Both the position numbers and the translations under genes were made by a program. 63,504 nt of DNA, taken from positions 1 to 63,504 of the forward strand of contig JALETQ010000027.1 of the NCBI GenBank assembly GCA_022781445.1, in the 5' to 3' direction. Source of the DNA: Prevotella sp. GTDB taxonomy: Bacteria; Bacteroidota; Bacteroidia; Bacteroidales; Bacteroidaceae. The notes beneath the pieces are model-generated. The model saw nothing but the letters and a program-made list of their open reading frames with translations, was not told where the DNA came from and ran no database searches. Positions 54,231 to 63,468 of the stretch are shown here, piece by piece (positions within the stretch are counted from its first letter, which is position 1; each line of letters begins with the position of its first letter).

Positions 54231-54728
54231 TTAATTTGAGGCAGTACGGTTCATCTTTATTGTCTTCTTGTATAGGAAAGGCGATTCGACTTTCAGGATA
54301 GAATCGTTGACGGTAATGAACTCAAGAAACTTATTGCCGATGTATATATGCCCTGAGTTGACAAAGAGAACGTCTCTTTGCTGGTCGGCGATGTGTATCA
54401 GCGACCATTCTCCCGTTACGTCCTCGTCGACAAAAGTCTTCCAGTCGGTGAGGGTCATGTGTCCGTTGACAAGGACGGAATCTCTCGACCGTTTCGTGAC
54501 ATGTCCGTTGAATGTTCCATTGTCGTTGAACCGGTAGCGTTGGTGTAAATAGGACGTGGAAGAAGAATCGGTGTAAGTCCAGGAGCCATACATGAATTTA
54601 TTGTACTGTTCTCTCAGTCTCGTGGTTTCTTCTGAATATTCATCACCGATAAATTCATATCTTCCCTGACAGGACAAAAAAGATAGAAAGGCAATCAGTG
54701 TGAGTGGAAATAAACGGAACTTTCGCAT
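54231..54728 (-). CDS. Small lipoprotein, lipocalin-like pattern
   Basis: This 165-residue protein has a signal and lipobox (LSFLSC, Cys20). The mature part has eight or so short beta strands (SWTYTDSSSTSYLHQRYRF, GHMTLTDWKTFVDEDVTGEW, VLFVNSGHIYIGNKFLEFI), which suits a lipocalin-like barrel. It lies beside the MITE-like element and has no partner genes. Function is unknown. Confidence 0.7.
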   Translation of the reverse strand: MRKFRLFPLTLIAFLSFLSCQGRYEFIGDEYSEETTRLREQYNKFMYGSWTYTDSSSTSYLHQRYRFNDNGTFNGHVTKRSRDSVLVNGHMTLTDWKTFVDEDVTGEWSLIHIADQQRDVLFVNSGHIYIGNKFLEFITVNDSILKVESPFLYKKTIKMNRTASN

Positions 54729-54784
54729 GATATCAATGTTTACATTAGAGTTCTATGGGAATATAATAGAAATGCCATTCTAAT

Positions 54785-54940
54785 TTAGATTTGTTGGATG
54801 GAAGTGTATTGTAAGACTTCTGGTTCATTCAGCGTGTATTTTACAATACTTCCGGTTTGCTTGTCGGTTCTTTTGATGAGTTGATGTCGTGCAAGTTGCC
54901 TGAATATGAGGTCATTGTAATTGCGAATACGAACGATGTA
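54785..54940 (-). pseudogene. Fragment encoding the end of a winged-helix-like protein
   Basis: A 52-codon frame without a start codon reads YNDLIFRQLARHQLIKRTDK and then QTGSIVKYTLNEPEVLQYTS, ending in TAA. The pattern of helix, turn and beta-wing is like the last part of a winged-helix DNA-binding domain. A stop codon and a short tandem duplication (ATGTATATTTAA repeated) lie directly at its 5' edge. The rest of the gene is gone. Low confidence. Confidence 0.3.
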
Positions 54941-54942
54941 TA

Positions 54943-55332
54943 TTTAAGATGTATATTTAAAATAGATGTTTCATGATAAAATTCTATGTACTATAACAAT
55001 AAAACGAAAAGCATGTTGTTCTATTGTATGTGTTCAGCCAACGATTGATTTTTTACAGAGTCTGTTTGTACTTGAGAACGTGTTGATAGTTTCCTGCCTT
55101 TGTCAATGGTTGTACCTTTCATGCCTTCTTCTCTGTGACTTGTCGGATTTGTATCACTTTATACCATTATTAATATACGCGCGCGTATTGCACGTGCAAG
55201 GGGCAATCGGATAGGGAGTCGTTTTGAAGGAGATGAATATCCTGCCAATAAGGTAAGAAAAGAGGGTGTGAAACCCTTTTCCGACTCTGATTTCTGCATT
55301 CTGCATAAAAAAGGAAAAAACAGACATTTTCT
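54943..55332. other. AT-rich gap before the methylaspartate operon
   Basis: No credible gene is seen. A frame of 82 codons (54966-55214) has no domain or signal and is judged accidental. No cobalamin riboswitch is visible: the operon promoter leaves a leader of only 35 nt. Confidence 0.45.
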
Positions 55333-55355
55333 TTTGCCATCTCAAAAAAAGAATT

Positions 55356-55363
55356 TACCTTTG
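55356..55363 (+). promoter_or_regulatory. Promoter of the methylaspartate (glutamate fermentation) operon
   Basis: TACCTTTG (-7) with TTTG at 55333-55336 (-33), spaced exactly 19 nt. The first start codon lies 35 nt further on. Confidence 0.75.
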
Positions 55364-55398
55364 CCGACAATAAACTTATATTCTACAATTTATATACT

Positions 55399-55812
55399 AT
55401 GGATAAGAAAACTGTCATCATTGGCGTGATAGGTGCCGATGCGCATGCTGTTGGCAACAAGATTATTGACCTTACCCTCAACAATCATGGCTTCAACGTG
55501 GTAAATCTTGGTGTGATGGTTTCGCAAGAAGAGTTTATCAACGCAGCCATCGAGACCAAAGCCGATGCCATTATCGTTTCTTCTCTTTACGGACACGGTG
55601 AAATCGACTGCATGGGTCTGAGGGCTAAATGTGATGAAGCCGGACTGAAAGGCCTGCCCCTTTTCGTAGGTGGCAATCTCGTTGTTGGCAAGCAAAACTT
55701 TGAAGACGTAAAAGAACGCTTCCTCCAAATGGGCTTCGACTTTGTTTATCCTCCCAGCACACCCATTGAAGACACCATAATCGACCTCAAGAAAACTTTG
55801 AACATAGACTGA
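55399..55812 (+). CDS. glmS: Glutamate mutase (methylaspartate mutase) sigma subunit, B12-binding
   Basis: This 137-residue subunit binds adenosylcobalamin. The DxHxxG motif is in [12 protein letters not shown] (Asp14, His16, Gly19), where His coordinates cobalt. SSLYGHGE and GGNLVVGK complete the Rossmann-like B12 fold. With GlmE it converts L-glutamate to (2S,3S)-3-methylaspartate by a radical rearrangement. It is the first gene of the operon; the reactivating factor GlmL follows after 27 nt. Length matches the family. Confidence 0.96.
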   Translation: MDKKTVIIGVIGADAHAVGNKIIDLTLNNHGFNVVNLGVMVSQEEFINAAIETKADAIIVSSLYGHGEIDCMGLRAKCDEAGLKGLPLFVGGNLVVGKQNFEDVKERFLQMGFDFVYPPSTPIEDTIIDLKKTLNID

Positions 55813-55839
55813 TTTCGTATATCGGAAGGCGGCGCACCC

Positions 55840-57318
55840 ATGAAAATTTTAGCGGTAGACATAGGTAGTACGTTCACAAAACTGACGGCTATCGATGGCG
55901 AACAAAGACGAATCATCGGAACTGCACAATCGTTTACTACCATTGAAGACGATGTGATGATAGGTTTTGATCATGCTTTTCAACGATTGACCGAAAAGCG
56001 CGAAGGAAACCCTTGTGCCGGATTCTCGTATGACCGGTTACTCGTTTGCAGTTCGGCTGCAGGCGGACTCAAAATGGTGGCTCTCGGACTTGTTCCCGAC
56101 CTGACTGCCAAAGCGGCTCGAACAGCTGCATCCAATGCAGGCGCGAAGGTGATGAAGACCTTTGCATACGAGATCAGTAAACAGGAAGAAGAGGAAATTT
56201 ATCGGATAAATCCCGATCTCGTATTGCTCTGTGGCGGCACGGATGGCGGCAACAAAGAAGTCATCATTGCCAACGCCCGACGACTTTGTCAAATCGACCG
56301 TAGTTTCACCACCATCGTGGCAGGCAACAAAAGTGCCAACGACGAAATCATCGATATATTCAAGCAAGCCGGAAAGGACTTTGTCGTCACCGAGAATGTG
56401 ATGCCCCTTTTCAATAAACTCAATATCGAGCCGGCTCGCGATGCCATCCGTAACTTATTCATTGCCCGCATCATCGAAGCCAAAGGCCTCCATAAGATGC
56501 AGGAAAAAACTCCCTATAAAATCATTCCCACACCTTTGGCGGTATTACAGGCATGTGAACTTTACAGCAAAGGTACGGCCACACAACCCGGAAAAGGAGA
56601 TATGCTCGCCGTTGATGTGGGGGGAGCCACCACCGATGTTTATTCGATGGCAAACGGCAAGCCCACTATGGAGAGTACACTCGTGAAAGGCTTGCCCGAA
56701 CCTTGGAGCAAACGTACCGTTGAGGGTGATCTCGGCATGCGCTACAGTATGCGCCATGTTTACGACCATGTGAAAGACAGGGCAATAGACGATGCCATGC
56801 CCCTCGATAAGGTAAAAAGCTGGGTCGACAAGTGTTCGGCAGCCCCCGAAACTCTGCCTTCTGCCGATTCGGATGAAGAAAAAATAGAAGAGTTTCTCGG
56901 AAGGTCGGCAGTAGCTCTTGCCGTGGAAAGACATTGCGGCCGTATGGAAGCTGTGTATACGCCTTTCGGACTGATGCATACCTTGGAAGGCAAAGACCTC
57001 ATGGAGGTGCCGAGTGTGATTGGTATCGGTGGCGTGATTCGTAACAGCCGGCATCCTGAAGCCATCCTCAAGGGAGCATTCTATGACATCGCGCGTCCCG
57101 GATGTGCCAAGCCCAAGACACCGAGACTTTATGTGGACAGCAAATATATCTTTGCGGCCATGGGTTTGTTGAGTACCATCGAACCCGAACTGGCTTTTGA
57201 ACTGCTTGAGAAAGAAACCGTCCTGCTTGACTATAAGCCCCGGGAAGTGACCATAGGCAAACTTCCCATGGCCGGGCAGGTGAATGATGAGGATCTCGAT
57301 GCAGGCTGTGCTTGCTGA
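55840..57318 (+). CDS. glmL: GlmL, chaperone/reactivating protein of glutamate mutase
   Basis: This 492-residue protein has the ASKHA ATPase signature ILAVDIGSTFTKLTAIDGEQ at the N-terminus, then CGGTDGGNKE and MLAVDVGGATTDVYSM. It is the MutL/GlmL type that is always found between the two mutase subunits, and is thought to exchange damaged cobalamin on the mutase. Its end (DEDLDAGCAC) has a Cys pair. It lies 38 nt before glmE. Confidence 0.94.
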   Translation: MKILAVDIGSTFTKLTAIDGEQRRIIGTAQSFTTIEDDVMIGFDHAFQRLTEKREGNPCAGFSYDRLLVCSSAAGGLKMVALGLVPDLTAKAARTAASNAGAKVMKTFAYEISKQEEEEIYRINPDLVLLCGGTDGGNKEVIIANARRLCQIDRSFTTIVAGNKSANDEIIDIFKQAGKDFVVTENVMPLFNKLNIEPARDAIRNLFIARIIEAKGLHKMQEKTPYKIIPTPLAVLQACELYSKGTATQPGKGDMLAVDVGGATTDVYSMANGKPTMESTLVKGLPEPWSKRTVEGDLGMRYSMRHVYDHVKDRAIDDAMPLDKVKSWVDKCSAAPETLPSADSDEEKIEEFLGRSAVALAVERHCGRMEAVYTPFGLMHTLEGKDLMEVPSVIGIGGVIRNSRHPEAILKGAFYDIARPGCAKPKTPRLYVDSKYIFAAMGLLSTIEPELAFELLEKETVLLDYKPREVTIGKLPMAGQVNDEDLDAGCAC

Positions 57319-57356
57319 TAAATCAGAATCTAATAACTTAAACATAAAATACACGT

Positions 57357-58835
57357 ATGGAAACGGAACTCAAAAACAAAAGAATTCCAGATGACCTTTT
57401 CATGGCAGAGCGCGAAGAAGTGCTCCGGCAATGGCCTACCGGTCAAGAAATAGACTTTCAGGAGGCGGTTGACTACCAATTGTCGATTCCTAAAGAAAAG
57501 AGATTCGGCGAAAAATTGGCGAAAGCCGACAGAGAAGGGCTTACCCTTATTCAGCCTCGTGCCGGTGTTGCACTCTATCAAGAGCAGATCGAATTGCTGC
57601 AATATCTCGAAAACCAAGGAAAGGCTGACCTCCTTCCTACAACCATTGACAGTTATACGCGTCTGAACCGATACAACGAATGTGAAGTCGGAATCAAGAA
57701 GAGCCAGCAGTCGGGACGCTCCATGCTCAACGGCTTCCCCGCCGTCAATTATGGTGCTAAAGTCTGCCGATTGGTGACTTCGTCGCTCAAGAACCCTATT
57801 CAGGTAAGACACGGAACGCCCGATGCCCGCTTGCTGACCGAAATTGCCATTGCAGGTGGCTTTACCTCATACGAGGGTGGAGGTATTTCCTACAATATTC
57901 CCTATTCAAAGAACCATTCCATCGAGAAAACCATTCGTTATTGGCAGTACACCGACCGTTTGGTGGGTATGTATGAAGAAGCCGGCGTGAGCATCAACCG
58001 CGAACCGTTCGGCCCGCTGACAGGTACGCTCATTCCTCCCTGTATCTCCAACTCGGTGGCCATTCTCGAAGCATTGCTTGCTGCCACTCAGGGTGTGAAG
58101 GACATCACCGTGGGTTACGGACAAATCGGTAACCTCATTCAGGATGTCGCCGCCATGCGTGCTTTGGCAAAACAAACTAAAGAATATCTCCACAAATACG
58201 GATTTGACGATGTACGTGTCACTACCGTGTTCCACCAATGGATGGGTGGCTTCCCCCAAGACGAGTCCAAAGCTTTCGGTGTCATCTCGTGGGGTTCGGC
58301 TGCCGCCGCTTTGGCAAAGGCTACGAAAGTGATCGTCAAGACTCCGCACGAGGCCTACGGTGTGCCCACCAAGGAAGCAAATGCCTGCGGTTTGAGAGCT
58401 ACCAAGCAAGTGATTTCGATGCTGCGTGACCAAGACCTCCGTGAAATTCCGCACGTTGTCTGTGAAAGCGAAGTCATCGAACGTGAAGTGAAATGTATTC
58501 TCGATAAGGTCGAAGAACTCGGCAAGGGCGATATCGCCATCGGTACCGTGGCAGGATTCGAATCGGGTGTACTCGACATTCCTTTCGCACCCAACCGCAA
58601 CAATGCCGGTAAGGTTTTGCCCGCTCGCGACAACGATGGTGCCATCCGTATCCTCGAAATGGGTAACCTGCCTTTCACGCAAGATATTAAAGACTTCCAC
58701 AGAGCCAAACTCGAAGAGAGAGCCAAGTTCGAAAACCGTAGTGTATCGCTGCAGATGGTGATCGACGACGTGAGTGCCATCGAAAAAGGTTTCCTCGTGG
58801 GTCGTCCCGAAACCGAACACATGAGAAACAACTGA
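57357..58835 (+). CDS. glmE: Glutamate mutase epsilon subunit
   Basis: This 492-residue catalytic TIM-barrel subunit of B12-dependent glutamate mutase starts [20 protein letters not shown] and has the substrate-contact blocks [18 protein letters not shown] and [40 protein letters not shown] is strongly conserved in the family. Length fits the usual 480-490. It is the third gene of the operon. A 441-base gap follows before the ammonia-lyase gene, the only long break in the cluster. Confidence 0.96.
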   Translation: METELKNKRIPDDLFMAEREEVLRQWPTGQEIDFQEAVDYQLSIPKEKRFGEKLAKADREGLTLIQPRAGVALYQEQIELLQYLENQGKADLLPTTIDSYTRLNRYNECEVGIKKSQQSGRSMLNGFPAVNYGAKVCRLVTSSLKNPIQVRHGTPDARLLTEIAIAGGFTSYEGGGISYNIPYSKNHSIEKTIRYWQYTDRLVGMYEEAGVSINREPFGPLTGTLIPPCISNSVAILEALLAATQGVKDITVGYGQIGNLIQDVAAMRALAKQTKEYLHKYGFDDVRVTTVFHQWMGGFPQDESKAFGVISWGSAAAALAKATKVIVKTPHEAYGVPTKEANACGLRATKQVISMLRDQDLREIPHVVCESEVIEREVKCILDKVEELGKGDIAIGTVAGFESGVLDIPFAPNRNNAGKVLPARDNDGAIRILEMGNLPFTQDIKDFHRAKLEERAKFENRSVSLQMVIDDVSAIEKGFLVGRPETEHMRNN

Positions 58836-59276
58836 TTGCTGTTCCTTTCCTCTTAGGACGAAGAATGTTCTTCGGCAACAGTGCCGACAATCTCAGATGT
58901 CGCTATCGACGGCATGTTTCCATATATATTATGGGTTCGCTGCCGACTTGATTTCGCCGGTTGCCGCCGGTTCTCAAACCGATGACCGGCAGGCTTCGGC
59001 AGGACAAAGATGATAATCTTCCTCCGGCAGGTCTTGCACACGGCAGCCGGCTTTGCAACGGGTTATCCGAGATTGGCGATGCTTTTGTGTCGGACTGGAT
59101 AAAGGACATTCTTCACTTCCGACCAATGCCTGCCGCCCTTCACGATATGACTGAACATTACGGAATGTCATGCAAAGGGAAACGGCAGGACGGCAACCGG
59201 TGTGATGCCACTCCGGTGCATCGACAACAACAGAACATACCAAACATTTCTGTAAATATAAAAATACAATCAAACC
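58836..59276. other. Gap inside the methylaspartate cluster
   Basis: No gene is supported. Motifs such as TTCGGCAGGACAAAGATG near 58997-59014 may be decayed parts of the dispersed element. No TAnnTTTG box with a good -33 is seen before the ammonia-lyase gene, so read-through from upstream is likely. Confidence 0.4.
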
Positions 59277-60515
59277 ATGAAAATCAAGAAAGTAGTTTGT
59301 GCTGCCGGGAAGACCGGATTCTTCTTCGACGACCAGAAAGCAATCAAAGCAGGTGCAAAAAATGACGGTAACTTCTATGTTGGAGAGCCGATGACACCCG
59401 GATTCACCTCTGTTAGACAAATGGGTGAGTCTATTTCTGTCATGTTTGTTCTCGAAGACGGACAGGTTGCCCACGGTGATTGTGCTGCCGTTCAGTATTC
59501 AGGTGCCGGCGGACGCGATCCCTTGTTCCTTGCAGAAAACTTCATTCCCGTCATCGAGAAGGAAATTGCTCCCAAGTATGAGGGACGTGAAATTACAAAC
59601 TTCCGTGAAATGGCTGACGTTGTCGACAAGATGACCTCTCCCTCTACGGGCAAAGTGTACCACACCGCCATCCGTTATGGTGTGACCCAGGCTTGCCTCG
59701 ATGCCGTTGCCAAAAGCAAGCATTGCCTCATGGCCGATGTCATCGCCGACGAGTATGGCACAAAGGTCAGCGACAGTATGGTGCCCATCTTCACCCAATC
59801 GGGCGACGACCGCTACATGAATGCCGACAAGATGATCATGAAAGGTGCTGCCGTGCTTCCTCACGCTCTCTTCAACCACGTTGAAGAAAAGGTAGGTCTC
59901 AAAGGCGAAAAAATCGAGGCTTATATCGAATGGCTCCGCAACCGTGTGATCGACAAGAAACCGTTTGCCGACTACAATCCGATTTTCCACATTGATGTAT
60001 ATGGCACGCTCGGCCTTGTCTTCGACAACGACTTCGAGAAGATAGCCGATTATATTTGCGGATTGGCAAAGATTGCCCAACCCTTCCATCTCCGTGTAGA
60101 AGGCCCTGTCGATATGGGCGAGAAGCAAAAACAAATCGAGGCATTGGCTGCCATCCGCCGCTTTATGGAAGAGAAGGGTACCGATGCCGAAATCGTGGCT
60201 GACGAATGGTGCAACACTTTCGAAGATGTCATCGACTTCACCAAAGCCAAGGCAGGACACATGGCTCAAATCAAGACTCCCGACCTCGGCGGTATCAACA
60301 ACTCCATCGAAGCCGTTCTCTACTGCAAGGAAAACGGAATGGGAGCTTACCTCGGCGGTACCTGCAACGAAACCAACCGCTCGGCTGAGGTCGGTGCCCA
60401 CATTGCAATGGCGACCCAACCCAAACAATACCTGGCCAAGCCCGGTATGGGTGTCGACGAGGGCTACATGATTGTCTTCAACGAAATGTCGCGCATCCTC
60501 GCTCTTCGCAAATAA
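59277..60515 (+). CDS. mal: Methylaspartate ammonia-lyase
   Basis: This is a 412-residue enolase-superfamily enzyme. It removes ammonia from 3-methylaspartate to give mesaconate. The catalytic lysine lies in MAQIKTPDLGGINNSIEAV (Lys333, matching Lys331 of the Clostridium tetanomorphum enzyme). The metal-binding acidic residues are in YGTLGLVFDNDF and the EIVADEWCNTFEDV region. The end GGTCNETNRSAEVGAHIAMA is typical. It follows the mutase genes, as in clostridial clusters. The next gene starts 111 nt downstream. Confidence 0.96.
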   Translation: MKIKKVVCAAGKTGFFFDDQKAIKAGAKNDGNFYVGEPMTPGFTSVRQMGESISVMFVLEDGQVAHGDCAAVQYSGAGGRDPLFLAENFIPVIEKEIAPKYEGREITNFREMADVVDKMTSPSTGKVYHTAIRYGVTQACLDAVAKSKHCLMADVIADEYGTKVSDSMVPIFTQSGDDRYMNADKMIMKGAAVLPHALFNHVEEKVGLKGEKIEAYIEWLRNRVIDKKPFADYNPIFHIDVYGTLGLVFDNDFEKIADYICGLAKIAQPFHLRVEGPVDMGEKQKQIEALAAIRRFMEEKGTDAEIVADEWCNTFEDVIDFTKAKAGHMAQIKTPDLGGINNSIEAVLYCKENGMGAYLGGTCNETNRSAEVGAHIAMATQPKQYLAKPGMGVDEGYMIVFNEMSRILALRK

Positions 60516-60626
60516 GTCTAACCATATCCATGCGTGTAAGGCGGTTTCCTCCATCGGACCGCCACCGCGCATGACCCATCCAACATTCGGCACAGTCAGT
60601 GCTGTGCCCCCAAAGATACAACATTC

Positions 60627-62000
60627 ATGGAAACAAACAATATGAAAGAAATCCGCGTACTCTCCCCGACAGCGATTTTGGGATATGGCTTCCCCGAGGA
60701 ATCGTTCGTTGAAGGTATGCGTCGCAAACCCGATGTGATTGCTGTCGATGCCGGTTCTACCGATCCCGGACCCTATTATCTGGGCGCAGGCTACTCCTTT
60801 ACCGACCGCAATGCTGTCAAGCGCGACTTGTCGATCATGATACCTGCCGCCCTCGAAGCCGGCATTCCCGTCATGATAGGTACAGCCGGCGGTAGCGGTG
60901 CACGTCCGCACGTTGCCGAAACCGTAGGTATCATTAAGGAGATTGCAGCCGAAAAGAGTCTCCATTTCAAGATGGCTGTTATCCAGTCAGAGTTCGAGAA
61001 AGAATATATCAAGGAAAAGATTCGCAAGGGCGACATCTCCCCGCTCGGTCCTGTGGCTGAACTTAAGGAGTCGGATGTGGACGAATCGATCCACATCGTT
61101 GCTCAAATGGGTGAAGAACCCTTCATTAAGGCTATTGATGAAGGCGCACAGGTCATCCTTGCCGGACGCAGCTACGACCCATGCGAGTTCTCTGCATTGG
61201 CCATCAAGCGTGGCTTCAACAAGGCATTGGCCATCCACATGGGCAAGATCCTCGAATGTGCTGCCATCACAGCCCTTCCCGGTAGCGGCAGCGACTGTAT
61301 GCTCGGTACCCTGAGAGAGGACAGCTTTGTTGTCGAACCGCTCAATCCCATCCGCAAGTGTACCGCCCTTTCCGTGGCTGCCCACTCGCTCTATGAGAAA
61401 TCCAATCCCTACTTCCTGCCCGGTCCCGGAGGTGCTCTCGACCTGCACGACACCAAATTCAACCAGCTCTCTGATACTCAGGTCGAGGTGAGCGGCACCA
61501 AGTTCGTACCCACCGATGAGTACTTTGTCAAGCTCGAAGGTGTGCGTCGTGTTGGTTATCGCACCATCTCGCCCGCTGCCACCCACGACCCGGTGATGAT
61601 TGCCCAAATCGATACCGTTGTCGAGAAGGTGAAAGAGCGGGTGGAAGACAACTTCCGCAATTCGGGCATGAAGGATTTCCACCTCGATTTCAAGATCTAC
61701 GGCAAGAAGGGTGTCATGCACATGTTCCCCCAAACGCCCGATTCGCAAAGCGACGAATTGCTCATCATCATCGAAGCCGTTGCCGCCACGCAGGAAGAGG
61801 CCAACACCATCTGCGGCTTTGCACGTTCCACCATGCTCCACTATGGCTATGAAGGACGTGTGTCGACAGCCGGCAACCTCGCTTTCCCCTTCTCGCCGAG
61901 CGATTGCAAGATGGGAGCCGTTTACGAATTCAATGTATATCATCTCATGCGGATCGAAGACACCGTGGCTCCGTTCCCCATCGAGTACATGAATTTCTGA
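60627..62000 (+). CDS. AtuA-family (DUF1446) protein, candidate mesaconate-processing enzyme
   Basis: This 457-residue protein has the AtuA-family look: ILGYGFPEESFVEGMRRKPD, AVDAGSTDPGPYYLGAGYSF, MIGTAGGSGARPHVAETVGI and FLPGPGGALDLHDTKFNQLS. The family was named from acyclic-terpene utilisation in Pseudomonas; its reaction is not established there. Its position right after mal, paired with a DUF4387 gene, makes an action on mesaconate or a product of it plausible. The start at 60627 or the ATG five codons later (60642) are both possible. No cofactor motif is clear. Confidence 0.88.
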   Translation: METNNMKEIRVLSPTAILGYGFPEESFVEGMRRKPDVIAVDAGSTDPGPYYLGAGYSFTDRNAVKRDLSIMIPAALEAGIPVMIGTAGGSGARPHVAETVGIIKEIAAEKSLHFKMAVIQSEFEKEYIKEKIRKGDISPLGPVAELKESDVDESIHIVAQMGEEPFIKAIDEGAQVILAGRSYDPCEFSALAIKRGFNKALAIHMGKILECAAITALPGSGSDCMLGTLREDSFVVEPLNPIRKCTALSVAAHSLYEKSNPYFLPGPGGALDLHDTKFNQLSDTQVEVSGTKFVPTDEYFVKLEGVRRVGYRTISPAATHDPVMIAQIDTVVEKVKERVEDNFRNSGMKDFHLDFKIYGKKGVMHMFPQTPDSQSDELLIIIEAVAATQEEANTICGFARSTMLHYGYEGRVSTAGNLAFPFSPSDCKMGAVYEFNVYHLMRIEDTVAPFPIEYMNF

Positions 62001-62139
62001 TACAAGACCTAAATAAAGTTGTAAATAAGTGTATGGATAGTTCTGCCGTCAAAAGTCTGTCGGCGGCTTGTCACCGACAAATTGTCCCGACATCCTTTTG
62101 CGGCGGTACATCCTGTAACTTGCCAACAGCAGAAAAGAT

Positions 62140-62460
62140 ATGGAAAAATATAAGTTAATCGACCTCGCTTCGGTCATCAGAAGCAAGAACTCGGGTCCTT
62201 ACGAACTCACCTTTGACGTGATTTTCAAGGATTTTGAGACATACAATAAAGTGAAAGCCGCCCAGGCCATCAATAAGGCCAACTTCTGTGAAGCATACGG
62301 CATCGACGAAAGCGACATCTTCCATCTCGTTTATTTCGACCCTGCAAAAGCAGTCAAAATCACCATCCGCCGACCCATTTCCAGCGGTGCGCTCGGTGAA
62401 ACCGATGTCTACGGTGCGCAGCAACACGCTCCGTTGATGGCAATGGAAGTGATGTTCTGA
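62140..62460 (+). CDS. DUF4387 protein, probable small partner of the AtuA-family protein
   Basis: This 106-residue protein contains KYKLIDLASVIRSKNSGPYE, FEVIF-like strands, the helix FCEAYGIDESDIFHLVYF and the end PISSGALGETDVYGAQQHAP. DUF4387 proteins are found mostly as separate small genes beside, or fused to, AtuA-family proteins, which suggests a two-subunit enzyme. It is the last gene of the cluster and is followed by a strong hairpin. Function is not established. Confidence 0.88.
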   Translation: MEKYKLIDLASVIRSKNSGPYELTFDVIFKDFETYNKVKAAQAINKANFCEAYGIDESDIFHLVYFDPAKAVKITIRRPISSGALGETDVYGAQQHAPLMAMEVMF

Positions 62461-62528
62461 TACATATTCCCGCATCTGTTGCTGCTTGCCGGCGGCCGAT
62501 GCCAACCGATCCAAGCGGATCTGCACCG

Positions 62529-62569
62529 ACAGGGTACGGACAAGCCGATGAGCTTTGTCCGTACCCTGT
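62529..62569 (+). terminator. Terminator hairpin of the methylaspartate operon
   Basis: ACAGGGTACGGACAAGC (62529-62545) pairs with a complementary arm at 62552-62569 with a single bulge. The T run is short, but the stem is long and GC-rich. Confidence 0.7.
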
Positions 62570-62658
62570 TTCATTATCCCTGTCGGTCATCGGAAACCGG
62601 CCGATGCCGAGTCATTTCTTGTCTTCATATTCCATGCTACACGAACTGTTCGGGTTCT

Positions 62659-62780
62659 AACCCAAATCGGTCATTAGATTCCGAGTCGGTTTAATGGCCG
62701 GTGCGGGTAAATTGCCATACTGTCAGATGAAACCGATCCCGGACGCATGACCGATTGGGACACATGACCGATTGGGATTC
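62659..62780 (+). repeat. Dispersed-element heads in opposite orientation
   Basis: Plus-strand head at 62659-62706 (CCCAAATCGGTCATTAG, then TTCCGAGTCGG). Two adjacent minus-strand heads at 62745-62760 and 62763-62780, each containing ATGACCGATTGGGA. The pair faces the first copy, so this gap holds a potential long inverted structure. Confidence 0.65.
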
Positions 62781-62834
62781 GTAAGGCGGAATAAATGAGG
62801 TACAGCGATTTCGCGACGGAACCGGTTGAAGACA

Positions 62835-63464
62835 TTACTTTTTGATGAATCCCAGGATGGTTACGTGCGGGTCGCGCGATTGGTTGGCCGGATTGGTGCC
62901 CGGTTCGCCCTCCGGAACGGGAAGGCCCCGTTTTTCGTAGTAGTCTTTCCAGTAAGGCAGCAGTGTGCCGTCTTCGGTGCTGAATGACATGGGGATGGTT
63001 TTGAAGACGGGTTGCCCTCCGGCGGTGACATAGCTCTTCTGCACCAGTTCGCTGCAATAGAATGCTTCGTCATCGGCACCATATACGAAATCGTAGGGCT
63101 TGCCCAGCCGGGCAAACGCGCGCTGCAGCGTACCGACGGTGTCGAAAGGAATGTTTACGCGTCCGACGAGCAGGGTTGGGGTGTCATGGCTTTCTGCCTC
63201 TTTCAGCAGCGAGTCCATCGGGGTGATGCTCACGCCCCGATGCACCGCCTCGATGACTTGCGGCGTATGGCTCTCGCTCCGGTGGAAGATGGCCACGTGG
63301 TCGACGGGATAGTCTTTTCGGGTGGCTGTCACCTGTGTGATGGCATTGCCTTCGGGGTTGACGAAGAAGATGAGGTCGCCGTCGCGCAGGCTGTCTGTAG
63401 TGACCTGTGCCTCGCCACTGATGGCAGCGACAGCCATCAGCAGTGCAATGAACTTTCTTTTCAT
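62835..63464 (-). CDS. YiiX-like NlpC/P60-family cysteine hydrolase
   Basis: This 209-residue secreted protein has a signal peptide (MKRKFIALLMAVAAISGEAQ). The circularly permuted NlpC/P60 core shows LRDGDLIFF, then the catalytic His in DYPVDHVAIFHR (His56), and the Cys in FYCSELVQKS (Cys137). Enzymes of this type cut amide bonds in peptidoglycan peptides or lipids. The substrate here is not known. The promoter box ends 4 nt before the start codon, so the mRNA may be leaderless. It is convergent with the methylaspartate operon. Confidence 0.9.
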   Translation of the reverse strand: MKRKFIALLMAVAAISGEAQVTTDSLRDGDLIFFVNPEGNAITQVTATRKDYPVDHVAIFHRSESHTPQVIEAVHRGVSITPMDSLLKEAESHDTPTLLVGRVNIPFDTVGTLQRAFARLGKPYDFVYGADDEAFYCSELVQKSYVTAGGQPVFKTIPMSFSTEDGTLLPYWKDYYEKRGLPVPEGEPGTNPANQSRDPHVTILGFIKK

Positions 63465-63468
63465 ACTG

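Noticed and set aside
54966..55214. 82-codon frame upstream of glmS
   Set aside because: Cys/Leu-rich translation with no recognisable domain, in AT-rich DNA lacking promoter or conservation clues.
55337..55398. Cobalamin riboswitch before the B12-dependent mutase
   Set aside because: The leader from promoter to start is only about 35 nt, far too short for a cobalamin aptamer.
62529..62569. Long hairpin read as an attachment site or second repeat
   Set aside because: It occurs once, directly after the last gene of an operon, so a terminator is the simpler reading.
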